A stretch of 64,000 bases of DNA from Xanthomonas sp. NCPPB 1128 (GTDB lineage: Bacteria > Pseudomonadota > Gammaproteobacteria > Xanthomonadales > Xanthomonadaceae): assembly GCF_001043115.1 (NCBI RefSeq), contig NZ_LFME01000020.1, positions 28,884-92,883 on the forward strand. The letters run 5' to 3'. Below, piece after piece: positions 42,909-51,344 of this stretch. The notes under the pieces are model-generated. The model was not told the origin of the DNA, searched no databases, and was given only the letters and a program-made list of their open reading frames with translations. Position numbers and translations under genes: made by a program. Each line of letters starts with the position of its first letter. Position 1 is the stretch's first letter.

Positions 42909-43631
42909 TCAGCGCTCCTGCACCGCGGTGCGGCGGCTGCGCGCGATCAGCCAGGCCACGCCGCGCAGGTCGCGGATGCCGACCAGGGCGCGGTTGAGGT
43001 TGTTGTACTTGGACACGCCGGAGGTGCGGTGGCGGTGGTTCACCGGCACGCTCAGGGTCTGCCAGCCGGCGCGCTGCATCAAGGCCGGCAGGTAGCGGTG
43101 CATGTGGTCGAAGTACGGCAGATCCAGGAACGCCTCGCGTTCGAACAGCTTGATGCCGCAGCCGGTGTCCGGGGTGTCGTCGCGCAGCATGCGCGCGCGG
43201 ATCGCGTTGGCCCACTTCGACGCCCAACGCTTGCTGCCCGAATCCTGCCGCGACACCCGCCAGCCGGCGAACAGCTTGACCAGCGGCGCGGCTTTGGCGC
43301 GCGCGGCCAGCAGCTTGGGGATGTCGGCCGGGTCGTTCTGGCCGTCGCCGTCGAGGGTGGCGATCCACAGCCCGCGCGCGGCCTTGACGCCGTTGCGCAC
43401 CGCGGTGCTCTGCCCGCTCTGGCTGACATGGTGCAGCACGCGCAACTCCGGGGTGGAGGCCTTCAGCCCTTCGAGCACCGCCAGGGTGTCGTCCCGCGAA
43501 TGGTCGTCGACGTAGACGATCTCGAAATCGATCGTGCCGCGCAGCGCGGCGACGATCTCGGCGACCAGCGGCGGCACGTTGTCGCGCTCGTTGAACACCG
43601 GGACGACGACGGAAAGGGAAAGCTGGCTCAT
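42909..43631 (-). CDS. GT2 glycosyltransferase (polyprenyl-phosphate sugar transferase type)
   Basis: The 240-residue protein starts MSQLSLSVVVPVFNERDNVP; the frame upstream is not supported. GT-A motifs: DFEIVYVDDHSRDDTL near 38-53, TLDGDGQNDPADIP near 94 (DxD-like) and a C-terminal QTLSVPVNHRHRTSGVSKYN that is typical of DPM1/ArnC-like enzymes. These transfer a sugar from a nucleotide donor to a lipid carrier. It lacks the C-terminal TM pair of ArnC. It likely works with the LABN protein and the epimerase upstream. Confidence 0.93.
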   Translation of the reverse strand: MSQLSLSVVVPVFNERDNVPPLVAEIVAALRGTIDFEIVYVDDHSRDDTLAVLEGLKASTPELRVLHHVSQSGQSTAVRNGVKAARGLWIATLDGDGQNDPADIPKLLAARAKAAPLVKLFAGWRVSRQDSGSKRWASKWANAIRARMLRDDTPDTGCGIKLFEREAFLDLPYFDHMHRYLPALMQRAGWQTLSVPVNHRHRTSGVSKYNNLNRALVGIRDLRGVAWLIARSRRTAVQER

Positions 43632-43714
43632 GGATTCGGCAGGGCTGGGCGCGGGGGCGCGTGGGGGAAAAAGCGGGGCATTGTGCCGCGGAGCGATGAT
43701 CCGCGCATGAAGCG

Positions 43715-44680
43715 TCAGGCGGTGGCGCCGAAGTACGCCCGGCACCAGGCCACCACCTGCGGCAGGCCGACCTCGATCGGGGTGCTCGGATCGAAGCCGA
43801 ACGCGGCGTGGGCTCGCGCAGTATCGGCCATCGTCTCGATCATGTCGCCCGGCTGCATCGGCCGGTACAGCTTTTCGGCGCTGCGCCCGGCGGCGGCCTC
43901 GATCACCGCGATGAAGTGCTCCAGCTCCACCGGGGTGTGGTTGCCGAGGTTGAACACACGGTGCGGCACCGCCTCACTGGAGGGATGATCGAGCGCGCCG
44001 AGCACGCCGGCGACGATGTCGGCGACGAAGGTGAAGTCGCGGCGCATGCGCCCGTGGTTGAACACCTCGATCGGGCGCCCGGCCAGCACAGCACGGCTGA
44101 ACAGCAGCGGCGCCATGTCCGGGCGGCCCCAGGGGCCGTACACGGTGAAGAAGCGCAGCCCGGTGGCGCGCAGGCCGTACAGCTGCGCATAGGTGTGCGC
44201 CATCAGCTCGTTGGCGGCCTTGGTCGCCGCGTACAGCGAGCGCGGCTGGTCGATGCGCTGGTCCTCGGAGAACGGCGGCGTCGCCGAATCGCCGTACACC
44301 GAGCTGCTGGAGGCGTAGACCAGATGCTGCACGCCGCGGTGCCGGCACAGCTCCAGCATGTTGACGAAGCCGACCAGGTTGCTGTCGACGTAGGCGTAGG
44401 GATTCTGCAGCGAATAGCGCACCCCGGCCTGCGCGGCCAGGTGCACCACGCGGGTCGGCCGCACCTCCGCGAACAGCGCGGCCAGGCCGTCGCGGTCGGT
44501 CAGGTCGAGGGTGCGGATGTCGGCATCAGCGCACAGCGCGGCGACGCGGTCGCGCTTGAGCTGCGGGTCGTAGTAGTCGTTGTAGTTGTCCAGGCCCACC
44601 ACCAGTTGCCCGGCGGCGCGCAGCGCGCGGACGGTGTGGGCACCGATGAAGCCGGCGGCGCCGGTGACGAGGATGGGCAT
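43715..44680 (-). CDS. NAD-dependent epimerase/dehydratase (UDP-glucuronate 4-epimerase-like)
   Basis: The 321-residue protein starts MPILVTGAAGFIGAHTVRAL, so the Rossmann GxxGxxG motif begins at residue 7. SDR catalytic residues: Ser in YASSSSVYG and Y-x3-K in LYAATKAAN. DNYNDYYDPQLKRDR resembles the UDP-glucuronate 4-epimerase subgroup (extended SDR). It probably supplies an activated sugar. It lies 83 bases before the GT2 gene on the same strand. Confidence 0.9.
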   Translation of the reverse strand: MPILVTGAAGFIGAHTVRALRAAGQLVVGLDNYNDYYDPQLKRDRVAALCADADIRTLDLTDRDGLAALFAEVRPTRVVHLAAQAGVRYSLQNPYAYVDSNLVGFVNMLELCRHRGVQHLVYASSSSVYGDSATPPFSEDQRIDQPRSLYAATKAANELMAHTYAQLYGLRATGLRFFTVYGPWGRPDMAPLLFSRAVLAGRPIEVFNHGRMRRDFTFVADIVAGVLGALDHPSSEAVPHRVFNLGNHTPVELEHFIAVIEAAAGRSAEKLYRPMQPGDMIETMADTARAHAAFGFDPSTPIEVGLPQVVAWCRAYFGATA

Positions 44681-44738
44681 GGCGAAAGTCCTGGAAAGCG
44701 TGGAACGGCGTGCGCGGTGTGTGGGTCGGAACGGCAGG

Positions 44739-45464
44739 TCAGAACAGCCCGAAGCGCTTGCGGGCGACATTGGGCCGGGCGGGATCGATCACGTCCCGCA
44801 GGCCCTTGGCGTCGAAGCGGTCCAGCAGCGCCTCGGCCCCCTTCTTCAGCTTGAGCGCCATCTCTTGCGGATACAGCGGCACTAGGGTCATGAACACGAT
44901 GGTCTTGTCGGCATCGACGACCAGTTCCCCAAACGCCTCGGGCGTGCTCACCGGCGGCAGCACGATCGCCCCGTCGAAGCCGACGCCGGGCGCGTACGGC
45001 TCGGCCGGGTGACCATTGGGCACGGTGTGGCCGAAGCCCAGCCAGGTGTCGTACTTGTGCGGCAGCCGCGCCAGGGTCTTGAGCAGGCGCACCGGCCAGT
45101 AATGGCGCTCATCCTGGAAGTCGTCCTGGGTGATCGGCCAGTCCGGCGGCAGGGTCAGCATCAGCTCTATGAAGCGCGGAGCCTCCACGCCCTCGGGCAC
45201 GGCCATCGGCAGGTCGCTCATGCCCGAGGTCACCAGCCGCAGGTACGGTGCCTCCGCCGTCGCCGGCACCACGTGCACGTCCAGGTGCACGGTGTCGGAA
45301 ATGATCTCGTGCAACACGCCGGAGACCGGCCCCAGGTGGCGCTCGATGTGCGCGCCGATCTGTTCGATGCAGGATTCGCCGCGCGCCGGTGCGAACGGCT
45401 TTTCCTCGCGGTGCTGCAGGATCGGGCTGCCGCCCGGGCTGATCTGCGTGTCCTGGTTGCTCAT
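44739..45464 (-). CDS. Suppressor-of-fused (SUFU) domain protein
   Basis: The 241-residue protein has an N-terminal tail with QISPGGSPILQHREEKPF, then a SUFU domain: HIERHLGPVSGVLHEIISDTVHLDVHVV near 39-66, LVTSGMSDLPMAVPEG near 80 and FIELMLTLPPDWPI near 103. SUFU-domain proteins in bacteria include immunity proteins of polymorphic toxins and general stress-associated proteins; no toxin is adjacent here. It is followed by the Cdd1-like gene upstream on the same strand. Confidence 0.87.
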   Translation of the reverse strand: MSNQDTQISPGGSPILQHREEKPFAPARGESCIEQIGAHIERHLGPVSGVLHEIISDTVHLDVHVVPATAEAPYLRLVTSGMSDLPMAVPEGVEAPRFIELMLTLPPDWPITQDDFQDERHYWPVRLLKTLARLPHKYDTWLGFGHTVPNGHPAEPYAPGVGFDGAIVLPPVSTPEAFGELVVDADKTIVFMTLVPLYPQEMALKLKKGAEALLDRFDAKGLRDVIDPARPNVARKRFGLF

Positions 45465-45504
45465 GCGATGCTCCGGTTGCTGGCCAGTGCTGCGGCGCGC
45501 GGCC

Positions 45505-45813
45505 TCAGCGCAGGGTCAGCGGCGCGTCCTTGGCCAGCGCCGCCTTGCGCTCCTTGCTGAATTCCCACCACGGGCGCGGCGTTTCGCCCTGCATGAAGCG
45601 CACGATCGACAGGAACACGTCGATCACGCAGTGGTCATGGACCACGCCGGTACGCAGGCACAGCTGCGCGTACATGTCATAGGGGTCGCGGCCCTGCAGG
45701 TGCGCGGGCACGCGGATGCCGATCAGGCGCAGGTCCTTCTCGCAAGCCGGGCCGACGTTGGGCAGGTCGGTCAGGCGCAGCAGATGGTGGCGGTCGACCT
45801 TGCTGGGATGCAT
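45505..45813 (-). CDS. Cdd1-like helix-hairpin-helix protein
   Basis: The 102-residue protein carries a helix-hairpin-helix-like segment LRLTDLPNVGPACEKDLRLIG near 11-31 and PAHLQGRDPYDMYAQLCLRTG, as in the Cdd1/pathogenicity-locus family. A Cys/His cluster (TGVVHDHCVIDVF) follows. It is a small cytosolic protein; nucleic-acid contact is likely from the HhH motif. It sits just downstream of parB on the same strand. Confidence 0.8.
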   Translation of the reverse strand: MHPSKVDRHHLLRLTDLPNVGPACEKDLRLIGIRVPAHLQGRDPYDMYAQLCLRTGVVHDHCVIDVFLSIVRFMQGETPRPWWEFSKERKAALAKDAPLTLR

Positions 45814-45849
45814 GGCGGAGGCGGTCCTGGCGGACGCGGGCGGCGGCGC

Positions 45850-46770
45850 TCAGGCCTGCCGCGGACGCAGTTTCTCGAGCACGCCGTCCAGCGTGTCCAG
45901 GTCGGTGTAGTGGATCACCAGCTTGCCCTTGCCGCCGCGGCCGTGGGCGATGGACACCTTGGTGCCCAGCGACTCGGACAGTTCGGTCTCCAGCGAGGCG
46001 ATGTCGGCCTGCGGCGCGGTGCGCGCCGGCTTGGCCTTGCGGTTGCTGGGCACCTTGCCGGCGGCGAACTGCTGCGCGCGGTGCTCGACCTCGCGCACCG
46101 ACCAGCCCTGGTCAGCGGCGTCGGAGGCCAGGCGGCTGGCCAGCTCCGGCGACAGCGTCAGCAGCGCGCGCGCATGGCCCATCTCCAGGCGCCGCGCTTC
46201 CAGCAGCGCGCGGATCGCCGGCGGCAGTTCCAGCAGGCGTAGCAGGTTGGACACCGAGGCGCGCGAGCGGCCCACCGCCTCGGCGGCCTCGGCGTGGGTC
46301 AGCGAGAATTCGTCGATCAGCCGCTGCAGCGCCTGCGCCTCTTCCAGTGGATTGAGGTCCTCGCGCTGGATGTTCTCGATCAGCGCCATGGCGATGACGG
46401 TGCGGTCGTCGAGCTCGCGCACCACCACCGGCACCTCGCTGAGGCCGGCCAGCTGCGAGGCGCGCCAGCGGCGTTCGCCGGCGACGATCTCGAAGCTGCC
46501 CGGCGCCAGTTCGCGGGCGACGATCGGCTGGATCACGCCCTGCGCCTTGATCGACTCGGCCAGCTCCTGCAGCTTGGCCTCGTCCATCTCCTGGCGCGGC
46601 TGGTACTTGCCCGGCTGCAGCTGCCCGACCGGCAGGCGGCGCAGGCTCTCGCCCGGCTGCAATTCGGCGGTGGGCGCCGGCGCGGCCGCGCCCTTCGGCC
46701 CCAGCAGCGCTTCCAGGCCACGGCCGAGGCCGCGCTTCTTCGCTCCGAGGGCGGGGGGCTTGGCACTCAT
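45850..46770 (-). CDS. parB: chromosome-partitioning protein ParB
   Basis: The 306-residue protein starts MSAKPPALGAKKRGLGRGLE. The N-terminal CTP/ParB-Srx domain has IVAGERRWRASQLAGL near 95 and LIENIQREDLNPLEEAQ near 127; a helix-turn-helix follows (SLTHAEAAEAVGRSRASVSN). C-terminal dimer domain ends LEKLRPRQA. It binds parS and loads SMC. The start overlaps the parA stop by one base. I saw no parS-like GTTTCACGTGAAAC palindrome in the window. Confidence 0.97.
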   Translation of the reverse strand: MSAKPPALGAKKRGLGRGLEALLGPKGAAAPAPTAELQPGESLRRLPVGQLQPGKYQPRQEMDEAKLQELAESIKAQGVIQPIVARELAPGSFEIVAGERRWRASQLAGLSEVPVVVRELDDRTVIAMALIENIQREDLNPLEEAQALQRLIDEFSLTHAEAAEAVGRSRASVSNLLRLLELPPAIRALLEARRLEMGHARALLTLSPELASRLASDAADQGWSVREVEHRAQQFAAGKVPSNRKAKPARTAPQADIASLETELSESLGTKVSIAHGRGGKGKLVIHYTDLDTLDGVLEKLRPRQA

Positions 46771-47567
46771 CAGACGGTCTCCATGGCCGGCATCGGCCGA
46801 TTGCGTTCGTTGCGGCGGCGCACGATCTCGCCGGCCAGCCCCAGGTAGGCGACGCCGCCGCGCGAGGTGCGGTCGTAGCCGACGATGCTCTGGCCATGGC
46901 TGGGCGCCTCGGCCAGGCGCACGTTGCGCGGCACGATGGTGCGGAACACCTTGTCGCCGAAGTGGTTGGTCAGCTCCGCCGACACCGCGTTGGCCAGGTT
47001 GTTGCGCACGTCGAACATGGTCCGCAGCACGCCTTCGATCTCCAGCGCCGGGTTCAGCTCGGCGCGCAGCGCCTCGATGGTCTCCAGCAGCGCGGTCAGT
47101 CCTTCCAGCGCGTAGTACTCGCACTGCATCGGCACGATCACCGAATCGGCGGCGGTCAGCGCGTTCAGGGTCAGCAGCGACAGCGCCGGCGGACAGTCGA
47201 TCAGGATGAAATCGTAGGCCTCGCGCAGCGGCGACAGCGCGGTCTTCAGCCGCTGCTCGCGCGCCGGCTGGTCCATCAGCTGGATCTCGGCGGCGGTGAG
47301 ATCGATGTTGCCCGGCAGCAAGTCGAAGCCTTCCGGCGCGGTTACCCGGATCTGCTCGGCGCTGCTCTCGCCGAGCAGCACGTCGCAGGTGGAGGCGGCC
47401 AGTTCGCGCTTGTCGATGCCGCTGCCCATCGTGGCATTGCCCTGCGAGTCCAGGTCCACCAGCAGCACGCGCTGCGACTGCCGCGCCAGCGACGCGGCCA
47501 GGTTGACCGCGGTGGTGGTCTTGCCGACGCCGCCCTTCTGGTTGGCGATGGCGATGATGCGGGCCAT
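46770..47567 (-). CDS. parA: chromosome-partitioning ATPase ParA
   Basis: The 265-residue protein starts MARIIAIANQKGGVGKTTTA with the deviant Walker A KGGVGKTT at 11-18, a Walker A' LLVDLDSQGNAT near 36-47 and Walker B FILIDCPPALSLLT near 117. It lacks the N-terminal HTH of plasmid type Ia ParA, so it is the chromosomal (Soj-like) form. It is coupled to parB (one-base overlap) and works with it in origin segregation. Confidence 0.97.
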   Translation of the reverse strand: MARIIAIANQKGGVGKTTTAVNLAASLARQSQRVLLVDLDSQGNATMGSGIDKRELAASTCDVLLGESSAEQIRVTAPEGFDLLPGNIDLTAAEIQLMDQPAREQRLKTALSPLREAYDFILIDCPPALSLLTLNALTAADSVIVPMQCEYYALEGLTALLETIEALRAELNPALEIEGVLRTMFDVRNNLANAVSAELTNHFGDKVFRTIVPRNVRLAEAPSHGQSIVGYDRTSRGGVAYLGLAGEIVRRRNERNRPMPAMETV

Positions 47568-47656
47568 GCGGGAGCCTCGTCGGCGATGGGGGTGGGACCG
47601 GGCATTATGCGGTCACAGCCCCCGTGGCGGAAATCGGGGCCGGCCGCGGCCGCCGC

Positions 47657-48298
47657 TCAACCGCGCTCGACCACCACCAGATGGCGGTCGGCGCCCAGGC
47701 CGGGGACCTGCAGCGGATGCACGGTCGGCGCCACCCAGCCCGGCGGCAGCGCGGCGATCTCCTCGTCCGGGCGCACACCCTTCATCGCCAGCAGGCGCCC
47801 GCCCGGGCGCAGCAGGTGGCCGCCGACGGCGACGATGCCGGCCAGCGTGTGCAGCGCGCGCGCGGTCAGCAGATCGTAGGTGCCGGCTTCGTCCAGCGCC
47901 TCGGCGCGCGACTCCGCCACCCGCGCGTTGTCCAGGCGCAGCTGGCGCACCGCCTCGCGCAGGAACCGCGCCTTCTTGCCGTTGCTCTCGACCAGGGTCA
48001 CCCGCAGCTGCGGCCGCGCGATCGCCAGCGGGATGCCGGGCAGTCCTGGGCCGGTGCCCAGGTCGGCCAGCGCGCCCTCGCGGGCGAACGGCTGCATCGC
48101 CAGCGAATCCAGCAAATGGCGGGTCACCATCTCGTGCGGGTCGCGGATCGCGGTCAGGTTGTAGGTGCGGTTCCAGCGCGTCAGCAGCGCCAGATAGGCC
48201 AGCAGCGGCGGCGCCAGCGCGGCGGCGTCCAGGCCTTGCGCGTGCAGGCCCTGCTCGAGCGCGACACGGACGGAATCGGGGAGAGAGGCATCGGTCAT
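47657..48298 (-). CDS. rsmG: 16S rRNA m7G527 methyltransferase
   Basis: The 213-residue protein starts [23 protein letters not shown]-binding motifs [20 protein letters not shown] near 75 and [18 protein letters not shown] near 99 match RsmG (GidB). It methylates N7 of G527 in the 530 loop of 16S rRNA with SAM. The rsmG-parA-parB order is common in Gammaproteobacteria and usually lies near the replication origin. Confidence 0.97.
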   Translation of the reverse strand: MTDASLPDSVRVALEQGLHAQGLDAAALAPPLLAYLALLTRWNRTYNLTAIRDPHEMVTRHLLDSLAMQPFAREGALADLGTGPGLPGIPLAIARPQLRVTLVESNGKKARFLREAVRQLRLDNARVAESRAEALDEAGTYDLLTARALHTLAGIVAVGGHLLRPGGRLLAMKGVRPDEEIAALPPGWVAPTVHPLQVPGLGADRHLVVVERG

Positions 48299-48389
48299 CG
48301 GCGGATTATCGCAGGTGGCACCGCTGCCGCACTCTGACCCAAAGCATTTCCCGGAACGAATAGGAGGCTCAGCAGGCCGCCCGGGGCGG

Positions 48390-49718
48390 TCAGGCTCCCA
48401 ACATACGTGCCAGGCCAGGTACCGGGTAGTATTCGAACGCCTTGCCGACCCGTTGCTTGTGGAGCAGGCCCGCAGCGACCAGGGAATTCAGGTCGCCCAG
48501 CGCTGTTGGATAGGTGATCGTGTGCGCCGACCGATGCCCGGCCACGGTGTATGGCCGATCAGGATCCTTCAGTGCATTGGCCAGCAAGGCGCGCTGCCTG
48601 TGATTCAGCACGGCGTCGCCCACATGCGCCTTGCGCAGCACGTGACGTGCCAGCCGATCTTCCTGTTGCTTCTTCGCGATATACGTGTGCAACGCCTGGA
48701 TGGACTGCTCGATCGCTTCCAACTGCTGCGAGACGAAATAGCTCAGATCGGCACCATCGCTCTCGGTGTAAAGATAGGCCCGCATGTATTTCCCAGGCGA
48801 CTTCTTCAACACGCTCGAAATCGACAGATATTCGGTCAACCAGTAGCCGGAGTTCATCATGCTCCAGTAGAAGAGCGCTCTGGCCGTTCGTCCGTTCCCA
48901 TCAACGAATGGATGGTCGTATCCGATCTGGAAGTGAATGGCGATGGCGCGCACGACCGGATGAATGAAGGTTTCGCTCGCCGTGTCGTTCGCGAACGCAC
49001 AAAGCCGTCTCATCCTGTCTGCCACTTGGATTGCAGGCGGCGGGACATGCAGCAGCGTCGGCGGGGAACCTCGGTCGTAGATGACGACATTGTCTCCCAC
49101 CGAACGATATCGGCCAGAGTATTCCGCGCTTTCCAGTGTCCCGTCCGTCAGGATGCTATGCAGTTCCAGCACTTCCTCGGGCGTGATTGGCCGCTTACCC
49201 CTCTCGCGAATCATGTTCATCGCGAGGTAGTTGTTGTAGATCATTCTCTCCGACTGATCGCGCGGCAGCCTGCCAGTCGATAACATCTCTTTTGCAACCG
49301 CCCGGGTGGTGGCTGCTCCCTCGAGCTGGGACGAGGTCATGGCCTCTTCGATCAGCGAACGGATCAGAAACCTGTTCTGTCCACCGCTGCTCTCCATTCC
49401 TTTGATCGCCCCAGCCGCCTCGCGATCAATGTAGTGAAGTCTGCGCTGCATCGAATCGGTGATGGAAACGACGAAGTTCTCGTCGTCTTTGTCCACCAGA
49501 TCAAGTTCGCGCGCCAGCGCTTGACGGCTCCACTTTATGCCAGCCCACCATTCTTCTGTGGTAAGGCCATCTGGCGCGACTCTATGCCTGAGTTTGTCCC
49601 AGTGCTCGTAGCTTCCGGCCACCTCGGGGCCGATCTTCGCCCTGAACACTCTCATCATTCGTTCAGGTTCTTCAGCAAGAAGACGCCAGCTGTCTGGGGG
49701 CGGCACAGGGAGCTTCAT
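48390..49718 (-). CDS. Fic family protein (AMP transferase-like), class II inhibited
   Basis: The 442-residue protein has an N-terminal region, the Fic core with catalytic H269 in [17 protein letters not shown], and a C-terminal winged-helix-like domain ([46 protein letters not shown], in part). The inhibitory motif S129-SQL-E133-G134 precedes the Fic motif, so the protein is class II (intramolecular N-terminal inhibition). It likely transfers AMP to protein hydroxyls when released. GC and codon use are lower than its neighbours; it splits rsmG from the phosphopantetheinyl transferase, consistent with later acquisition. Confidence 0.94.
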   Translation of the reverse strand: MKLPVPPPDSWRLLAEEPERMMRVFRAKIGPEVAGSYEHWDKLRHRVAPDGLTTEEWWAGIKWSRQALARELDLVDKDDENFVVSITDSMQRRLHYIDREAAGAIKGMESSGGQNRFLIRSLIEEAMTSSQLEGAATTRAVAKEMLSTGRLPRDQSERMIYNNYLAMNMIRERGKRPITPEEVLELHSILTDGTLESAEYSGRYRSVGDNVVIYDRGSPPTLLHVPPPAIQVADRMRRLCAFANDTASETFIHPVVRAIAIHFQIGYDHPFVDGNGRTARALFYWSMMNSGYWLTEYLSISSVLKKSPGKYMRAYLYTESDGADLSYFVSQQLEAIEQSIQALHTYIAKKQQEDRLARHVLRKAHVGDAVLNHRQRALLANALKDPDRPYTVAGHRSAHTITYPTALGDLNSLVAAGLLHKQRVGKAFEYYPVPGLARMLGA

Positions 49719-49840
49719 CGTGCTTTCCTATAAAACATATATATCTTTTTACATCAAATTGCATCAAAGCACGACCTGTCCAGTCTCCGATGCCGACATC
49801 GGGGTCACAAGGCTGCAACACGAACCAGAGGCCATGGAAA

Positions 49841-50467
49841 CTACGGCAGCTCTGGCCACCAGGCCAACGCGGCCCGATAGCCGGGCGCGGCCTCCCATTC
49901 GTGCAGGTGCCAGGCCTCGGCCGCGCCCAGTCCCGGATCGCACCAGACCAGGTGCAGCGCACCGACGGCGTCCTCGGCGAAGCGCAGCCGGTGCAGGCCG
50001 AAGGCGATGCCATGGCCATGCGCCTTGAGCACCGCCTCCTTGGCGCACCACAGACGGAAGAACAGCGCCTCGCGTGCCGGCGCCGCCAGTGCGGCCAGCT
50101 GCGCCACCTCGTCCGGGTGGAAGAAGCGCTGCGCCAGTTCCAGCAGGCGCGGCCGCGGCCGCTGCCGCTCGATGTCCACGCCCAGCCGCGCGTGCGCGGC
50201 CACCGCCACCAGCAGGTAGTCGCCGCTGTGGCTCCAGCCGGTGTCCAGGTGCGCCAGCGGCGCATGCAGCCCGGGCCGGCCGCGCGCGTCGCGGCGCAGC
50301 GGCAGCTGCACCGCCGGCACCGCCAGCTCGCCGGCCAGCAAGCGCCGCGCCTGGGCCTCGCCGGAGGTCCGCGGCGGATGCGGGCGCAGCCACAGCGCCA
50401 CCGGGCCGAAACGCCAGTCCGGCGTCTCGGCGGCACCGGCGGCCACGGGCGGCAGCGGCGCGCTCAC
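49841..50467 (-). CDS. 4'-phosphopantetheinyl transferase superfamily protein
   Basis: The 208-residue protein starts MSAPLPPVAAGAAETPDWRF. Sfp/HetI motifs: GWSHSGDYLLVAV near 77, LGVDIERQRPR near 94 (Mg-binding D and E) and the FFRLWCAKEAVLKAHG block near 136 (W-x2-KEA). It moves 4'-phosphopantetheine from CoA to carrier-protein serines, either in fatty-acid or secondary-metabolite synthesis. Its length fits the Sfp type and no acpS signature is present; an NRPS/PKS partner is not in the window. Confidence 0.93.
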   Translation of the reverse strand: MSAPLPPVAAGAAETPDWRFGPVALWLRPHPPRTSGEAQARRLLAGELAVPAVQLPLRRDARGRPGLHAPLAHLDTGWSHSGDYLLVAVAAHARLGVDIERQRPRPRLLELAQRFFHPDEVAQLAALAAPAREALFFRLWCAKEAVLKAHGHGIAFGLHRLRFAEDAVGALHLVWCDPGLGAAEAWHLHEWEAAPGYRAALAWWPELP

Positions 50468-50596
50468 GCGGCGCCCACAAAGCGCAATGGCCGCTGCGCT
50501 GTGCGGCCGGCGTTATACGGCCGCTTCACGGCGGCGCTCCTTAAATGGCGCCCACCCCACCGCTCCTGGTGCGGGCCGAACCGAGGAGTCTGACGC

Positions 50597-50848
50597 ATGG
50601 GCATCATCATCTGGTTGATCGTCGGCGGCATCGTGGGCTGGCTGGCCAGCATCATCATGCGCCGTGACGCACAGCAGGGCATCATCCTGAACATCGTGGT
50701 CGGCATCGTCGGCGCGCTGGTCGCCGGCTGGCTGTTCGGCGGCGGTATCAACCAGGCGATCACCCTGTGGACGTTCCTGTATTCGCTGATCGGCGCGATC
50801 ATCCTGCTGGCGATCGTCAACCTGTTCACCCGCGGCCGCGCACGCTGA
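50597..50848 (+). CDS. GlsB/YeaQ/YmgE family stress-response membrane protein
   Basis: The 83-residue protein has three hydrophobic Gly-rich segments: MGIIIWLIVGGIVGWLASII, IILNIVVGIVGALVAGWLFG and FLYSLIGAIILLAIVNLF. This is the transglycosylase-associated (GlsB/YeaQ) family, small inner-membrane proteins induced by stress in some bacteria. GAGG precedes the ATG, and an intrinsic terminator follows 24 bases after the stop. Confidence 0.93.
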   Translation: MGIIIWLIVGGIVGWLASIIMRRDAQQGIILNIVVGIVGALVAGWLFGGGINQAITLWTFLYSLIGAIILLAIVNLFTRGRAR

Positions 50849-50871
50849 CGCGTCGCCCTCGCCACTTGCGC

Positions 50872-50896
50872 AAACGCCCGGTTCGCCGGGCGTTTT
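50872..50896 (+). terminator. intrinsic terminator of the GlsB/YeaQ-family gene
   Basis: CGCCCGG (50875-50881) pairs with CCGGGCG (50886-50892) around a TTCG tetraloop, followed by TTTT. Flanking A and T runs extend it on the other strand, so it may also serve the convergent GFA gene. Confidence 0.85.
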
Positions 50897-50912
50897 GCGT
50901 TTGCGGCCGCGC

Positions 50913-51344
50913 TCACGACGCAGCGCGGTCGGCCGGATGCCGCACGCCGTCCTCCACCGGCACCGCGATGGCCAGCGCGTACGGGTCCACGCCCTCCAGG
51001 CAGCCGACGTTGTAGCCGTACAGGCTCGGATCGGAACGGCGCCGGTGATGCGTGTAGATCCCGCAGGTACCGCAGAAGTAGTGCTGCGCGGTGTGGGTGT
51101 GGAACTGGTACAGGCGCAGCGCCTGCTCGCCCAGGCGGACATGCAGCGCAGCCAGCGGCACCGAGGCGACGATGGCGCCGCGGCGCCGGCACAGCGAGCA
51201 GTTGCAGCGGCGCGGGTCGACGATGCCCTGCGGCAGTTCCAGGTCGATCTGCACCGCACCGCAGTGGCAGCTGAGCCGGTGCAACGGCGCGATCGCGGTG
51301 TCGCCGACCTTGTCGATGCAGCGGCGCACGTGGCGCTCGCTCAT
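50913..51344 (-). CDS. GFA family (DUF636) zinc protein
   Basis: The 143-residue protein starts MSERHVRRCIDKVGDTAIAP at the ATG overlapping the xthA stop (ATGA). Zinc ligands: CHCGAV near 27, the CNCSLC block near 49 and CGTCGIY near 92. The fold is that of glutathione-dependent formaldehyde-activating enzymes, but the family also includes many proteins of unknown role. Translationally coupled to exonuclease III. Confidence 0.93.
   Translation of the reverse strand: MSERHVRRCIDKVGDTAIAPLHRLSCHCGAVQIDLELPQGIVDPRRCNCSLCRRRGAIVASVPLAALHVRLGEQALRLYQFHTHTAQHYFCGTCGIYTHHRRRSDPSLYGYNVGCLEGVDPYALAIAVPVEDGVRHPADRAAS

Noticed and set aside
45800..48350. parS sites near parAB
   Set aside because: No GTTTCACGTGAAAC-like or GTTCCACGTGGAAC-like palindrome was found by eye; they may lie outside the window.
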